Part shown: in pieces, positions 18,999-28,027 of the stretch
Position numbering within the stretch: position 1 is the first letter of the stretch
How the letters are laid out: every line of letters begins with the position of its first letter
NCBI GenBank assembly: GCA_031539345.1
Contig: JAVKMO010000004.1
Coordinates: forward strand, 1 to 64,000
DNA: 64,000 nucleotides
Source: JAVKMO01 sp031539345
GTDB lineage: Bacteria > Bacteroidota > Bacteroidia > Chitinophagales > Chitinophagaceae
Reading direction: 5' to 3'
The notes under the pieces: model-generated
What the model was told of the DNA's origin: nothing
What the model saw: the letters and a program-made list of their open reading frames with translations, nothing else
Databases searched by the model: none
Position numbers and translations under genes: made by a program

Positions 18999-19886
18999 TT
19001 AATAAAAGATAATTTGAAGAGCGGTTTGTGAAATTTTTAAGTGATTAATTTTGGCAATGTTTGTTACGAATAATTTCAATGAATCATCTCGTTCAATTGT
19101 GCCAGTAAAATAATATTGCGAAGAATCTTTTACGTTAAAGACAAATTCTTTATGATAAATCATTCCTAACACACGAAGGGCGTTTGTCAATTTTTCATTT
19201 TTAAATTCGACATATTGATGTTCAACATATTTAGCATTAAAATCAGGTTGAGTAAACTGTTTTTTTGAGACTAAATTGCTGTAAGAGTGCTGTTCTACTT
19301 TAAACTCTTGTAAAGGCTTGTCTGGATTCAATTGACAAATTTGTCCTGCAATGAGTGTTTTTGTTTGTATGTGTTGAGGGCTGAAAATATTTTTCTGATT
19401 TGAGTTTGACACGGCAATTTTTCCTTCAATCAATTTAATCTCAACTTGTTCATTCTTTGTGTCATCAACAGAAAAAATTGTTCCTAATGCTTTAATTTCA
19501 ATTGATTTTATTTTTACAATAAAGGCTTGGAGCGGATTTTTATGCACATTAAAAATTGCCTTTCCTGTTATAGAGGCGATCCTTTCATTGCTTGTTCTAT
19601 TGACCGTAAATTCCAAACTGCTATTAGGCATCAGTTTTACTTCTGAACTATCAGGAAGTAGAAAATAGACTTCGTGATTCATCGTATTTTTACAATGAAA
19701 AATAGGTTCTTGATTTTCTAAACTAAGCACGTAGTGAATGCCAATGAAAACAAAAACAATGCACGCAACACTCGCTAACCTTTTATATATTTTTATTCTT
19801 CTTTTTCTTTTTGAAAATGTTTGAGCGTAAATATGTTGCCACATTTGATGAGATGTTTTCTCGTCTATTTGATGTTGATGATCCAT
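18999..19886 (-). CDS. FecR-family anti-sigma regulator
   Basis: A 295-aa single-pass inner-membrane protein that would hold or activate the adjacent ECF sigma factor. The cytoplasmic N-terminus is short (about 30 residues), followed by a membrane helix (VACIVFVFIGIHYVL). The FecR domain spans about 75-180 (VYFLLPDSSEVKLMPNSSLEF, ITGKAIFNVHK, IKALGTIFSV, IKLIEGKIAV), and a DUF4974/STN-like C-terminal domain follows at about 225-295 (VEFKNEKLTNALRVLGMIY). It is transcribed with the receptor gene and divergently from the sigma gene, so the three form a cell-surface signalling unit. Confidence 0.9.
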   Translation of the reverse strand: MDHQHQIDEKTSHQMWQHIYAQTFSKRKRRIKIYKRLASVACIVFVFIGIHYVLSLENQEPIFHCKNTMNHEVYFLLPDSSEVKLMPNSSLEFTVNRTSNERIASITGKAIFNVHKNPLQAFIVKIKSIEIKALGTIFSVDDTKNEQVEIKLIEGKIAVSNSNQKNIFSPQHIQTKTLIAGQICQLNPDKPLQEFKVEQHSYSNLVSKKQFTQPDFNAKYVEHQYVEFKNEKLTNALRVLGMIYHKEFVFNVKDSSQYYFTGTIERDDSLKLFVTNIAKINHLKISQTALQIIFY

Positions 19887-20099
19887 ACTGGTGTCATTGA
19901 AATAAAGTAATTGTCTTTTTATATAATACGCAAGACTTTTGATATACCCTCACGTTTCAGAAAAATATTTTTCTTGTTCAGGTTTTCGTTCTTGAGCATC
20001 TCAATAAAATAATTTTCGCTTTTTTGCTTTTAATAGAAATAGGATATTGTTTTTCGTTTTATTTTTTTTATCTTCAATATAAGACAGCATAACTACAAT
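19887..20099. promoter_or_regulatory. Divergent promoter region between fecR and ECF sigma gene
   Basis: This 213-bp AT-rich gap separates two divergently transcribed genes and must hold both promoters. I could not identify a confident -35/-10 pair. The ECF factor itself may act here, as is usual for FecI-type systems, but no motif in the sequence proves it. Confidence 0.45.
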
Positions 20100-20609
20100 A
20101 TGGAAGAAAAACAGCTTTTTAATTTGAATGATGAAAAAATTTTCAAAAAAGTATTTGATTTTTTTCACCCAAAAGTCTATTTCTATTTTGTCAAAAATGG
20201 CTGTGATACCTACACAGCACAAGATCTTACGCAAGAAACGTTCATTAAATTATACAACTATAAAAGCACTTTAAATGAAGAATTGAAATTTTCGACTCAA
20301 TTGTTTCAAATTGCAAAAACGACGATGTATTCGCATTTTAGGAAACAAAAAATTCAGACTGTTGAACTCAATCATATGGACTGGGAGGACGCCTTAGAAG
20401 ATAGGACTTATCGTTATGAATTGGTTGCAATACAACAAGCTACTTCTGCTTTACCCCAAAAGTGTAATGAAATTTTCACCCTAAGCAAATTCAATGGTTT
20501 GACGAATCAAGAGATTGCTCAATCACTTAAAATTTCTATCAAAACAGTTGAAAGCCAAATGACCAAAGCAGTCAAAATACTTCGAGAAAAGGTGAGTAAA
20601 ATAAAGTAA
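20100..20609 (+). CDS. ECF-type RNA polymerase sigma factor (FecI-like)
   Basis: A 169-aa sigma-70 family factor with only regions 2 and 4. Region 2 includes TAQDLTQETFIKLYNYK (about residues 38-54); region 4 includes LPQKCNEIFTLSKFNGLTNQEIA and the helix-turn-helix LKISIKTVESQMTKAVKILR (about 115-160). It is divergent from the fecR-receptor pair, which it probably activates after a signal at the envelope. A strong hairpin terminator follows it. Confidence 0.92.
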   Translation: MEEKQLFNLNDEKIFKKVFDFFHPKVYFYFVKNGCDTYTAQDLTQETFIKLYNYKSTLNEELKFSTQLFQIAKTTMYSHFRKQKIQTVELNHMDWEDALEDRTYRYELVAIQQATSALPQKCNEIFTLSKFNGLTNQEIAQSLKISIKTVESQMTKAVKILREKVSKIK

Positions 20610-20630
20610 TCAAGACACAATTGTACCCAT

Positions 20631-20666
20631 AAAAAAAGCCACTTACATTGCTGTAAGTGGCTTTTT
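20631..20666. terminator. Bidirectional rho-independent terminator
   Basis: A 15-bp perfect stem (A-run plus GCCACTTACA and its complement) with a TTGC loop, flanked by A on one side and T on the other. It terminates the sigma gene on the plus strand and the tonB operon on the minus strand. Confidence 0.9.
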
Positions 20667-20686
20667 ATTTTTGACAGAAAAATGTT

Positions 20687-21499
20687 CTATTCTTCTATTC
20701 TAAATGTTACAGGTTGTTTGCGATAGGCTTTTACGTATTTTCCATTTTGTACGCCAGGAGTCCATTTTGGTCCTTGCTTAATGGCTTTTATCGCAATTTC
20801 TGCCAGTTTTGTATGCCCATTTGACAAGGCTACAACATCGCTTACATTACCTTCTCTATCAACGATAAATTGAATCACAACAGTACCAGAAAACCCAGCA
20901 TCTGTTAAATCATCAATGTATTTGTTGATTTCTCTTTCCACAAAACGTTGCCAACCTTTTCCTCCTCCAGGAAATTCAGCTTCTTTTTCAACCTTTGTCA
21001 AAACCTCTTCAACTACAGGGCCTGGTGCGGCTTCTGGCGTACTCACAGGGGCTTCAACAACTTCAGTTTTTAAGCCTTCTTGATTGACGGTGCTTATTTT
21101 TGTATCGGCTAATTCTTTTACTTCTGGTGGTTTTTCGTCTTCTTTTACTTGTTCATCAGGAACAATTTTTGGAGGCGTAAATTTTTTCATCTCTACTTTA
21201 GGCTCTGGTGGCTTTGGCGGCGGTGGAGGCGGCGGGGCTTTAGGTTCTTCTTTTTTAATGTCTTCTAAAACGACCTCTCTAATTTCAATTTCTTTTTTCT
21301 TTTTTAAAGAGGAACTGATGACACCTCCTAAATAAACGCTCAGTGCCGTAAGAAGAATAGAACTAACTACAATTAACAAAGCAATTAAAAGCCTTCTGTT
21401 ATATTGTTTTCTTAGCTCATAAGCACCATATATTTTGTTTTTTTTATCAAACAGTAAGTCTAAAAAATCTGTTTGAAGAATTTTATCTACGGCTATCAT
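20687..21499 (-). CDS. tonB: Energy transducer TonB
   Basis: A 270-aa periplasm-spanning protein that couples the ExbB/ExbD proton channel to outer-membrane receptors. A cytoplasmic N-terminal segment with the GAYELRKQYNRR motif (Bacteroidota type) precedes a membrane helix (about 35-58). A proline-rich region follows (PPPPPPPKPPEP, about 92-103), then the TonB C-terminal domain (EFPGGGKGWQRFVEREI..., GTVVIQFIVDREGNVSD, KAIKQGPKWTPGVQNGK, VTFRIEE). It is the last gene of the exbB-exbD-exbD-tonB operon. Confidence 0.93.
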   Translation of the reverse strand: MIAVDKILQTDFLDLLFDKKNKIYGAYELRKQYNRRLLIALLIVVSSILLTALSVYLGGVISSSLKKKKEIEIREVVLEDIKKEEPKAPPPPPPPKPPEPKVEMKKFTPPKIVPDEQVKEDEKPPEVKELADTKISTVNQEGLKTEVVEAPVSTPEAAPGPVVEEVLTKVEKEAEFPGGGKGWQRFVEREINKYIDDLTDAGFSGTVVIQFIVDREGNVSDVVALSNGHTKLAEIAIKAIKQGPKWTPGVQNGKYVKAYRKQPVTFRIEE

Positions 21500-21541
21500 A
21501 AGGGGTTAAATTAAATGGAATGAAAAAAAAGAAGGAGTAAT

Positions 21542-22048
21542 TTATTTGATACCGTTGGCTTTTTCAACCAAACCCATCAGTTTCAATTCTTCCTTATCTA
21601 CATCCACAATAGCAAAGCGTTTGACTTCATTGATGGTCATTTCGTCTAAAATGTCTACTGTATTTTTGTACGTAGCATCGTTTGAAGGCTTAATAACAAT
21701 AACAAAATCTGTGCTGTCTGTGGTTGATTTTTTTTGAATAATAATGTCTCTAATGCCTTTAAAAGAAGTTACTTTAAAGTTATTGGGGTCTTTTAATTGA
21801 CCTTCATAATAATAGACATTATCTTGTTTGCCTAAGATAAGGCTCAATGCACCCGATTCTTTAATTTTATTTTGTTCTTGGGGCTTTTCAGTATCTTTTG
21901 GCATAAACAAATCCATTGCCGTTGGAGAGGCCATTGTGGTTGTGAACATAAAAAAGGTAATGAGTAAGAAGCCTAAATCTACCATCGGGGTTAAATCGAC
22001 CCTTGTAGAACGCTTACTGCCACTACCTTTGACTTCCATTTCTGCCAT
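21542..22048 (-). CDS. exbD: Biopolymer transport protein ExbD (second copy)
   Basis: A 168-aa protein with one N-terminal membrane helix and a periplasmic domain; part of the proton channel that powers TonB. The conserved VDLTPMVDLGFLLITFFMF segment (about 17-35) contains the membrane Asp of ExbD/TolR proteins. It lies 42 bp upstream of tonB and 42 bp downstream of another exbD. Two different ExbD proteins in one operon are usual in Bacteroidota and may form a mixed dimer. Confidence 0.9.
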   Translation of the reverse strand: MAEMEVKGSGSKRSTRVDLTPMVDLGFLLITFFMFTTTMASPTAMDLFMPKDTEKPQEQNKIKESGALSLILGKQDNVYYYEGQLKDPNNFKVTSFKGIRDIIIQKKSTTDSTDFVIVIKPSNDATYKNTVDILDEMTINEVKRFAIVDVDKEELKLMGLVEKANGIK

Positions 22049-22090
22049 AGTACAATTGGTTTATGTGTTTTTAAATGACGTGAATTTGTT

Positions 22091-22732
22091 TTATGATTGT
22101 TTTTTCCTTGATTCATAAAGTGCCGTTCCTGTTGGGGCATCTTCTGGGGTTGTAATGAGCTGAAATTTCAATTGGTCGTTGGCTTTAAATGCGTCAATAA
22201 CGTTTTTAAATGAAGGATATTTCGTTGCAGCATCACCCTTAACAAGAATATTGAGTTTTCGTCCTGCATAGGCGGTTAAAATGTAACGTATCCAAGTTTT
22301 CAATTCATTATTCGTAGAATCAACAGGAATGCCGTTTTGTTTTACTGTACCTAAATCTGCCATATCTACTTTTAATAGTGAGGCTAATTGAGAAAAAGGA
22401 ACGCCAACGCTCGGAAAATTCACAAAGGCTTTGATGTCTGTTTTGGTCAAGCCAAGACTTTTTTCTGTATTGATGCCTTCTAAAACGTCTGCTTTTGCAT
22501 TTGGATTATCTAATTGCAAGTACACTTTGCCGTCTTTGTCTAAAGACACAATGCAAACGTCTTTTTCAGGAATCATTTTTGACGATACCGAATTGGGCGT
22601 TTTTATTTCTACTGCTTCTGTTGGTTTAAATTTTGTTGCCAACATAAAAAACGTGAGTAATAAAAATGCCACATCACACATTGCCGTCATGTCAATATTT
22701 GTGCTCTTTTTGGGGATTTTTATTTTAGGCAT
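22091..22732 (-). CDS. exbD: Biopolymer transport protein ExbD (first copy)
   Basis: A 213-aa ExbD/TolR family protein with NIDMTAMCDVAFLLLTFFML at about residues 13-32, containing the proton-relay Asp, then a periplasmic domain with an insertion (about 95-150) compared with the shorter copy downstream. It starts 59 bp after exbB ends and probably assembles with ExbB and the second ExbD. Confidence 0.9.
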   Translation of the reverse strand: MPKIKIPKKSTNIDMTAMCDVAFLLLTFFMLATKFKPTEAVEIKTPNSVSSKMIPEKDVCIVSLDKDGKVYLQLDNPNAKADVLEGINTEKSLGLTKTDIKAFVNFPSVGVPFSQLASLLKVDMADLGTVKQNGIPVDSTNNELKTWIRYILTAYAGRKLNILVKGDAATKYPSFKNVIDAFKANDQLKFQLITTPEDAPTGTALYESRKKQS

Positions 22733-22791
22733 TTGAAGAATATTTTAACCATGAGATAAAAAGAAATGTATTTGTTCACAACAAACCATTA

Positions 22792-23640
22792 CTACGCATG
22801 GTGATACATATTGTCAAAGGTTTGTGCTAATGTAAAAGACGTTTCGTCGATTGCATAAGTAATGCCTTCAATTTTTGTAGTAAAAATATTGTAAAAAATA
22901 ATCGCTACAGCTGAAGTGCCAATACCCAATGCTGTATTGTATAAGGCTTCAGAGATACCTGCAGCTAAACTTGCTGCTGCACCTGCACCACCTTCTTCGC
23001 CCAAAGCCGAAAAGGCTCTAATCATTCCAACTACAGTACCTAATAATCCAACTAAAGTAGCAACAGAGGCAATCGTAGAAAGAAACACTAAATTCTTTTC
23101 TAACATCGGCAATTCTAAAGCGGTTGCTTCTTCGATTTCAGCTTTAATGGCTAAAATTTTATGTTCGTGGTCTAATTCTTTATTTTTAGACATTTCTTGA
23201 TATTTGGTTAAGCCTGCGCGCATAATGTTGGCAACAGAACCTTTGTGTTTGTCGCATTCTTCAAATGCTCCGTCAATATTTTTTTGTGCTAAAAAGTATT
23301 GTACTTTTTTGATGAAAATTTCAGCATTCCCAGAACCTGCTGCTTTGTTAATGGTGAAAAATCTTTCTAAAACGAAAGTGAATACAATAAAAAATAAAGC
23401 AATTAATATAGGCACAATAATACCACCTTCATACATTTTGTTAAAAGCACCTTTAGGACCTTTATGATGAGGCCAAAAACCACCAGCAGGGTCCGGGTTG
23501 GTAAAGCCTGAAGGGCTACCCATATAAAAGCGCCACAATGCAAATCCTAATAGTAAACATAGCACTGGTGCGATGAGCGAAATGACATTGTTTTTTGATT
23601 TAGTTACGTTAAGTTCTTCTTGATTTGTTTGTGCAGTCAT
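22792..23640 (-). CDS. exbB: MotA/TolQ/ExbB proton channel protein
   Basis: With the ATG at 23640 this is a 282-aa inner-membrane protein. There is a membrane helix at about 18-36, a Gly/Pro-rich loop, a second helix (IIVPILIALFFIVFTFVLERFF), then the conserved ExbB core: LPMLEKNLVFLSTIASVATLVGLLGTVVGMIRAF, followed by GISEALYNTALGIGTSAVAIIFYNIF. An ATG at 23754 would add 38 residues without family support, and the A-rich sequence before 23640 suits Bacteroidota initiation. First gene of the TonB energising operon. Confidence 0.9.
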   Translation of the reverse strand: MTAQTNQEELNVTKSKNNVISLIAPVLCLLLGFALWRFYMGSPSGFTNPDPAGGFWPHHKGPKGAFNKMYEGGIIVPILIALFFIVFTFVLERFFTINKAAGSGNAEIFIKKVQYFLAQKNIDGAFEECDKHKGSVANIMRAGLTKYQEMSKNKELDHEHKILAIKAEIEEATALELPMLEKNLVFLSTIASVATLVGLLGTVVGMIRAFSALGEEGGAGAAASLAAGISEALYNTALGIGTSAVAIIFYNIFTTKIEGITYAIDETSFTLAQTFDNMYHHA

Positions 23641-23790
23641 AAAATTTGTTTTAAGGGTTGTGTGAAAAATAGAAGATGAGAATAGAGATAAAAATATAAA
23701 AGTGTTTTTATTGAACAAATTTTTTTTACAAATGTTTTTCATCAATCGAAACACATTATGCTGTAATTGTGAACCACAACATTTCTGTTA

Positions 23791-24885
23791 TTAAGAAGCT
23801 GCTACGTTTGTAAAGTGATAGTAGGCAGCACAAGCTCCTTCGCCGCTTACCATTGGTGCACCAAGAGGTTTGAGCGGTGTACATTTTGTGCCAAAATTAG
23901 GACATTGAATAGGTTTTAATTTGCCTTTCATAATGTCGCCAGACAAACACGTTTTGTCCTCTTCAACAAAGGGCGTATTGATGTTGAATTTTTTGTTTGC
24001 ATCATAAGCTGAAAATTCTGGTTTTACTTCCCAACCACTATTCGGAATAACCCCAATGCCACGCCATTCTCGATCTGTAACTTCAAAAATTTTGGTTACA
24101 ATAGCAATCGCATCTTCATTACCTTTTTCTGTAACAATTCTTTTGTATTGATTTTCTAATTTTTTCTCGCCTTTTTCTAATTGTTGTACGACCATTAAAA
24201 TACCTTCTAACACATCGCCAGGTTCAAAACCTGCAACCACAATTGGCGTGCCATATTTTTGTACTAAAGGGGCATAATCTCCAATGCCCATAATGGCACA
24301 AACATGCCCTGGTGCAAGGAAGCCTTGAATGTTACATTCTGGGTCTTCTTTAACCGCTTCGATGGCTGGCGGAACTAATACATGAGATGTTAAAATAGAA
24401 AAGTTTTTTACGTTGTCTCGCACAGCATGAATAACAGAAAGAGCGTTTGCCGGAGCTGTGGTTTCAAACCCTACAGCAAAAAAAATAACTTCTTTATTGG
24501 GATTGTCTTTGGCAATTTTTACAGCTTCTAATGGTGAGTATAAAATACGTACATCAGCGCCTTTTGCTTTTGCTTCTAACAAACTCATCTGACTGCCTGG
24601 CACACGAATCATATCGCCATAAGAACATAAAATATTGCCTTTATCCATTGCTAAAAAAATGGCTTTGTCAATGAGTGCAATTGGCGTAACACAAACAGGA
24701 CAACCTGGTCCATGTATCATTTCAATTTCTTTAGGTAACATATTGATGATGCCATTTTTTACTAAAGAGTGTGTTTGACCGCCACACACTTCCATAATCT
24801 TCCACTCTTTTGTAATGGATTGTTTAATTTTTTTTAGTAGTACATCTACTAATTCTGGCGTTCTATATTCATTCATGTATTTCAT
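23791..24885 (-). CDS. hypD: Hydrogenase maturation factor HypD
   Basis: A 364-aa iron-sulfur scaffold that, with HypC, assembles the Fe(CN)2CO group of [NiFe]-hydrogenases. The diagnostic residues are intact: CGGQTH with Cys34, GPGCPVC with Cys62 and Cys65, and the four C-terminal cluster Cys residues 313, 328, 335 and 352 in C...QCPNFGTKC...EGACAAYY. No other hyp gene or hydrogenase subunit lies in the window, so its partners must be elsewhere or absent. It is flanked by the exbB operon and a 373-bp gap. Confidence 0.95.
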   Translation of the reverse strand: MKYMNEYRTPELVDVLLKKIKQSITKEWKIMEVCGGQTHSLVKNGIINMLPKEIEMIHGPGCPVCVTPIALIDKAIFLAMDKGNILCSYGDMIRVPGSQMSLLEAKAKGADVRILYSPLEAVKIAKDNPNKEVIFFAVGFETTAPANALSVIHAVRDNVKNFSILTSHVLVPPAIEAVKEDPECNIQGFLAPGHVCAIMGIGDYAPLVQKYGTPIVVAGFEPGDVLEGILMVVQQLEKGEKKLENQYKRIVTEKGNEDAIAIVTKIFEVTDREWRGIGVIPNSGWEVKPEFSAYDANKKFNINTPFVEEDKTCLSGDIMKGKLKPIQCPNFGTKCTPLKPLGAPMVSGEGACAAYYHFTNVAAS

Positions 24886-25258
24886 AAAGTGAAAATTTTA
24901 TAGTGAAAAAAAATAAAATAGAACTTAAAACTAAAAGAAAAAAACAAACCGTATGATAGAAAATGATATTCACTTTTTTGTGTTCCAACAAACCATGTTT
25001 TGTGCGTATCAAAAATCAAAATGAGGTTGATGTGAAGAACTGAAAAATTTTCTCTACTCCGTGATAGTATTCTATTTTGATACCTACAAACAAATAGAAA
25101 TCAATGTTTTTTTACGTGGTTGTTTAAAACCGCTCTTGATTTATTTCTGATGTGATGTTCTGTTTTAAATCTATTGTTGATGTTCTACAATTTTCAAAAA
25201 ATAAAAAGAATTTTTAAAATAAAAGGATTGTAGAATAAGACAGTTAAAATTTGTCGTA
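24886..25258. other. Intergenic region without recognisable gene
   Basis: A 373-bp AT-rich gap upstream of hypD. I see no open frame with coding character, tRNA-like fold or strong hairpin. It presumably contains the hypD promoter and the 3' untranslated part of the CBM9-like gene. Confidence 0.5.
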
Positions 25259-25897
25259 TTACGCTAATTCCAAATATCCAAAAAAATCAGGCAAATGAAA
25301 ATTGGGTTTAGGGTGGCGGATAGTTGTCCATGATAAATAATGTGGTTGATTGGTTTGATCTCCGCATTTGTAAAAATTACCACGCATTTTTTTGCCTATA
25401 GACAATGTTAGTCCATCAAATAAATGAACGGGTAAAAATGCAGACAAAGCCCAATGGGTTTCTTCTTTGATGTCAAGGTTTGTGAACAAGGGAAGGGAAG
25501 TTTGGACGATAATTTTTTCGAGCATTTCTTGTGTGCTTTCTTTTTTTTCTTGTCCATTTTTGTAATTCAACAATCTACTACCAACAGCATTACACTCAAA
25601 ATTGTAATACGAAAAACCATTATCAATAGACAGAAAAAATTCAACACAAGAATCTTTCCACACATTGCCGGTAATGCCTTTTTGTGTTGTTAAAACGTGG
25701 CTTTCTTTGACTTCATAATGCAAATAAAAACCGCTTTCATGCCACGCAATTTGTACTTGACAAAATGGCTCATAATGAAAATTACTTTTCCAATTATTTG
25801 TATTGATAAGAATCGCAGGAGTGGTTTTTAACGCCACAAATACATTTTCAATATTGTCTGTATGCTGATGGATATAAGGTACAAAAAGTGTTTTCAT
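25259..25897 (-). CDS. Carbohydrate-binding family 9-like protein
   Basis: A 212-aa protein resembling the CBM9/DOMON-like beta-sandwich proteins of Bacteroidota. The pattern VQIAWHESGFYLHYEVKE, then GNVWKDSCVEFFLSIDNG and YYNFECNAVGSRLLNY is typical, as is the closing PNFHLPDFFGYLEL. I see no signal peptide with the start at 25897, so it may be cytoplasmic; an ATG at 25945 would add 16 residues but no export signal. The ligand is unknown, and no glycoside hydrolase is adjacent. Confidence 0.78.
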   Translation of the reverse strand: MKTLFVPYIHQHTDNIENVFVALKTTPAILINTNNWKSNFHYEPFCQVQIAWHESGFYLHYEVKESHVLTTQKGITGNVWKDSCVEFFLSIDNGFSYYNFECNAVGSRLLNYKNGQEKKESTQEMLEKIIVQTSLPLFTNLDIKEETHWALSAFLPVHLFDGLTLSIGKKMRGNFYKCGDQTNQPHYLSWTTIRHPKPNFHLPDFFGYLELA

Positions 25898-26045
25898 GTT
25901 TACAAGGCGGTTTATTTTTTTGATTTGATATCCTTTGAATAACAATAGAAAAGAGTAGGCGGTAATTGTTGTTAATTGAAATTAAAAACACGATATACAC
26001 TACGGTATGATGCGAATCATTTTTCGCCCAATTGTAGTATCTGTT

Positions 26046-26660
26046 TTAAAACGAGTGATCTGATTTTTCTAATTTAATTTCATTGATACGTTGTTGCACA
26101 GCGGTCAAATCAATCAGTGGAACACACGTTTTTATGGTACAAAATAAGCCTAAGTCTTGTTCGATAATTGTACAGTCATGTTTTTTTAAACAATGTAAAA
26201 TTGCATTTACATCGGCATATTCACATTCAATCAATAAGAGTTCTTTTTTTTGTTTTTCTGTGATATAGGCAACTTGCAATGCTAATGATGCGGCGTTTTT
26301 ATAGGCATTAGCCAAACCTGCCGTTCCGAGTAAAGTGCCACCAAAATAACGCACAACAACAATGGCGGCATTGGTTAATTGTTTGCTCAACAATTGATTT
26401 AAAATTGGTTTGCCTGCTGTTCCCGAAGGTTCTTTATCATCTGTAGATTTGCTTTCTATATGCGGTGCAAAACCAATGCAATAAGCGTAGCAATGGTGGC
26501 TTGCTTTGGGGTGTTCTTGCACAATTTTTTTGAGTTGTTTTTTGAATTCTTCTTTTTGTTCTACAGGAAAAGCATACGCTAAAAATTGACTTCCTCTGTC
26601 TTTAAATTCTGCACGACTTTGTTGCGTTAAAGTGAGGTAAGAAAAAGCCTTTGTATCCAT
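26046..26660 (-). CDS. YigZ/IMPACT family protein
   Basis: A 204-aa cytoplasmic protein of the UPF0029 (YigZ, IMPACT) family, implicated in translation control. Seen: SQFLAYAFPV, the KASHHCYAYCIG segment, the DDKEPSGTAGKPILNQL motif and VVVRYFGGTLLGTAGLANAYKNAA. The C-terminal DUF1949-like domain follows (about 135-204). It lies 20 bp downstream of leuA on the same strand; co-transcription is likely, without obvious functional relation. Confidence 0.9.
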   Translation of the reverse strand: MDTKAFSYLTLTQQSRAEFKDRGSQFLAYAFPVEQKEEFKKQLKKIVQEHPKASHHCYAYCIGFAPHIESKSTDDKEPSGTAGKPILNQLLSKQLTNAAIVVVRYFGGTLLGTAGLANAYKNAASLALQVAYITEKQKKELLLIECEYADVNAILHCLKKHDCTIIEQDLGLFCTIKTCVPLIDLTAVQQRINEIKLEKSDHSF

Positions 26661-26680
26661 ACAAGTCTTGCGTAGAGCGA

Positions 26681-27817
26681 TTACACGATAGTTTTTAAAT
26701 CTTTGTCTTCAACTTCTTTTAAGGTGTCTGCGAGTACAAGAAAGCGTCGATACACTTCGTCCATTTTGTCTTTTTCAAAACTAAATCCTAATTGTTGTAG
26801 TCTGAAACGTAGTGCTGCTCTGCCACTTCTTGCTGTTAAAACAATTTTGCTTGAGTCTACACCAACATCTACAGGGTCAATAATTTCATATATTTCTCTA
26901 TGTTTTAACACGCCGTCTTGATGAATGCCAGACGAGTGAGCAAATGCGTTAGAGCCAACAATAGCCTTGTTGGGTTGCACAGGCATTCCCATTGTTTCAG
27001 AAACTAATTTGCTCAAACTGGTTAATTTTTTTGTATTGATATTTGTATGCAATCCAATTGTTTTTCGCGTACTCAATATCATCACAATTTCTTCTAACGA
27101 GGTGTTGCCCGCTCTTTCACCAATGCCGTTGATGGTGCATTCTACTTGCCTTGCACCGTTCATAATGCCGCTTAAAGAATTTGCAGTAGCCAAACCTAAA
27201 TCATTGTGGCAGTGTGTAGAAAGGCGTGCCTGATGAATATTGCTCACGTTCTCTAATAAAAATTTCATAATCTGTCCATAATCTTCAGGAAGGCAATAAC
27301 CTGTTGTGTCAGGAATGTTGATGACTGTTGCCCCTGCGGCAATGACGGCATGAATCATTTTTGCTAAAAATTCTTTATTCGCTCTGCCAGAATCTTCTGC
27401 ATAAAATTCAACATCTTCAACAAAAGACTTTGCATATTTCACTGCACCAATGGCTTGTTCTAAAACTTTTTCTGGTGTAGATTGTAATTTGCCATAAATG
27501 TGTAAATCAGAAACGCCAAGCCCTGTATGTATTCTTGGTCTTTTTGCATATTGAAGTGCATTGGCAGCAGCTTCAATATCTCCTTTGATGGCTCTTGACA
27601 AACCACAAACAGTGGCGTTTTTAACCACTTTGGCAACTGCTACAACAGCATCAAAATCGCCCGGACTTGAAATCGGAAAGCCAGCTTCTATCACATCAAC
27701 GCCTAATAATTCTAATTCTTTTGCAATGATTATTTTTTCGGCAACATTGAGTTTGCTTCCGGGCACTTGTTCTCCATCTCGTAAGGTGGTATCAAAAATT
27801 TCGATTTTTTGAGACAT
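26681..27817 (-). CDS. leuA: 2-isopropylmalate synthase, short form
   Basis: Condenses acetyl-CoA with 2-ketoisovalerate in leucine synthesis. The 378 residues cover the TIM-barrel catalytic domain (FDTTLRDGEQVPG at 8-20, THCHNDLGLATANS, NGIGERAGN) and the following subdomain (SGIHQDGVLKHREIYEIIDP), but the roughly 130-residue C-terminal leucine-binding regulatory domain is absent. This short form is common in Bacteroidota. Related Re-citrate or homocitrate synthases cannot be fully excluded, but the SSGIHQDGVLK motif suits LeuA. No leuB, leuC or leuD is nearby. Confidence 0.88.
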   Translation of the reverse strand: MSQKIEIFDTTLRDGEQVPGSKLNVAEKIIIAKELELLGVDVIEAGFPISSPGDFDAVVAVAKVVKNATVCGLSRAIKGDIEAAANALQYAKRPRIHTGLGVSDLHIYGKLQSTPEKVLEQAIGAVKYAKSFVEDVEFYAEDSGRANKEFLAKMIHAVIAAGATVINIPDTTGYCLPEDYGQIMKFLLENVSNIHQARLSTHCHNDLGLATANSLSGIMNGARQVECTINGIGERAGNTSLEEIVMILSTRKTIGLHTNINTKKLTSLSKLVSETMGMPVQPNKAIVGSNAFAHSSGIHQDGVLKHREIYEIIDPVDVGVDSSKIVLTARSGRAALRFRLQQLGFSFEKDKMDEVYRRFLVLADTLKEVEDKDLKTIV

Positions 27818-28027
27818 ATTATTTTGTGTTTAATAAAATATAAATATTCGTTTGAGCAATTTGTGAAATAAGACAAGTATAAAATTTTTCTTCGATTGGT
27901 CGATAACGAAACACGTATGATACCATTTTGAAGATGTAACCAATACAACAAAATTCATCTTTTTTATTTACCTCTCAATGCGAGGTAGTGCTGAAATAAT
28001 AAAATGATTTTCAGTTGTGATGACCTT

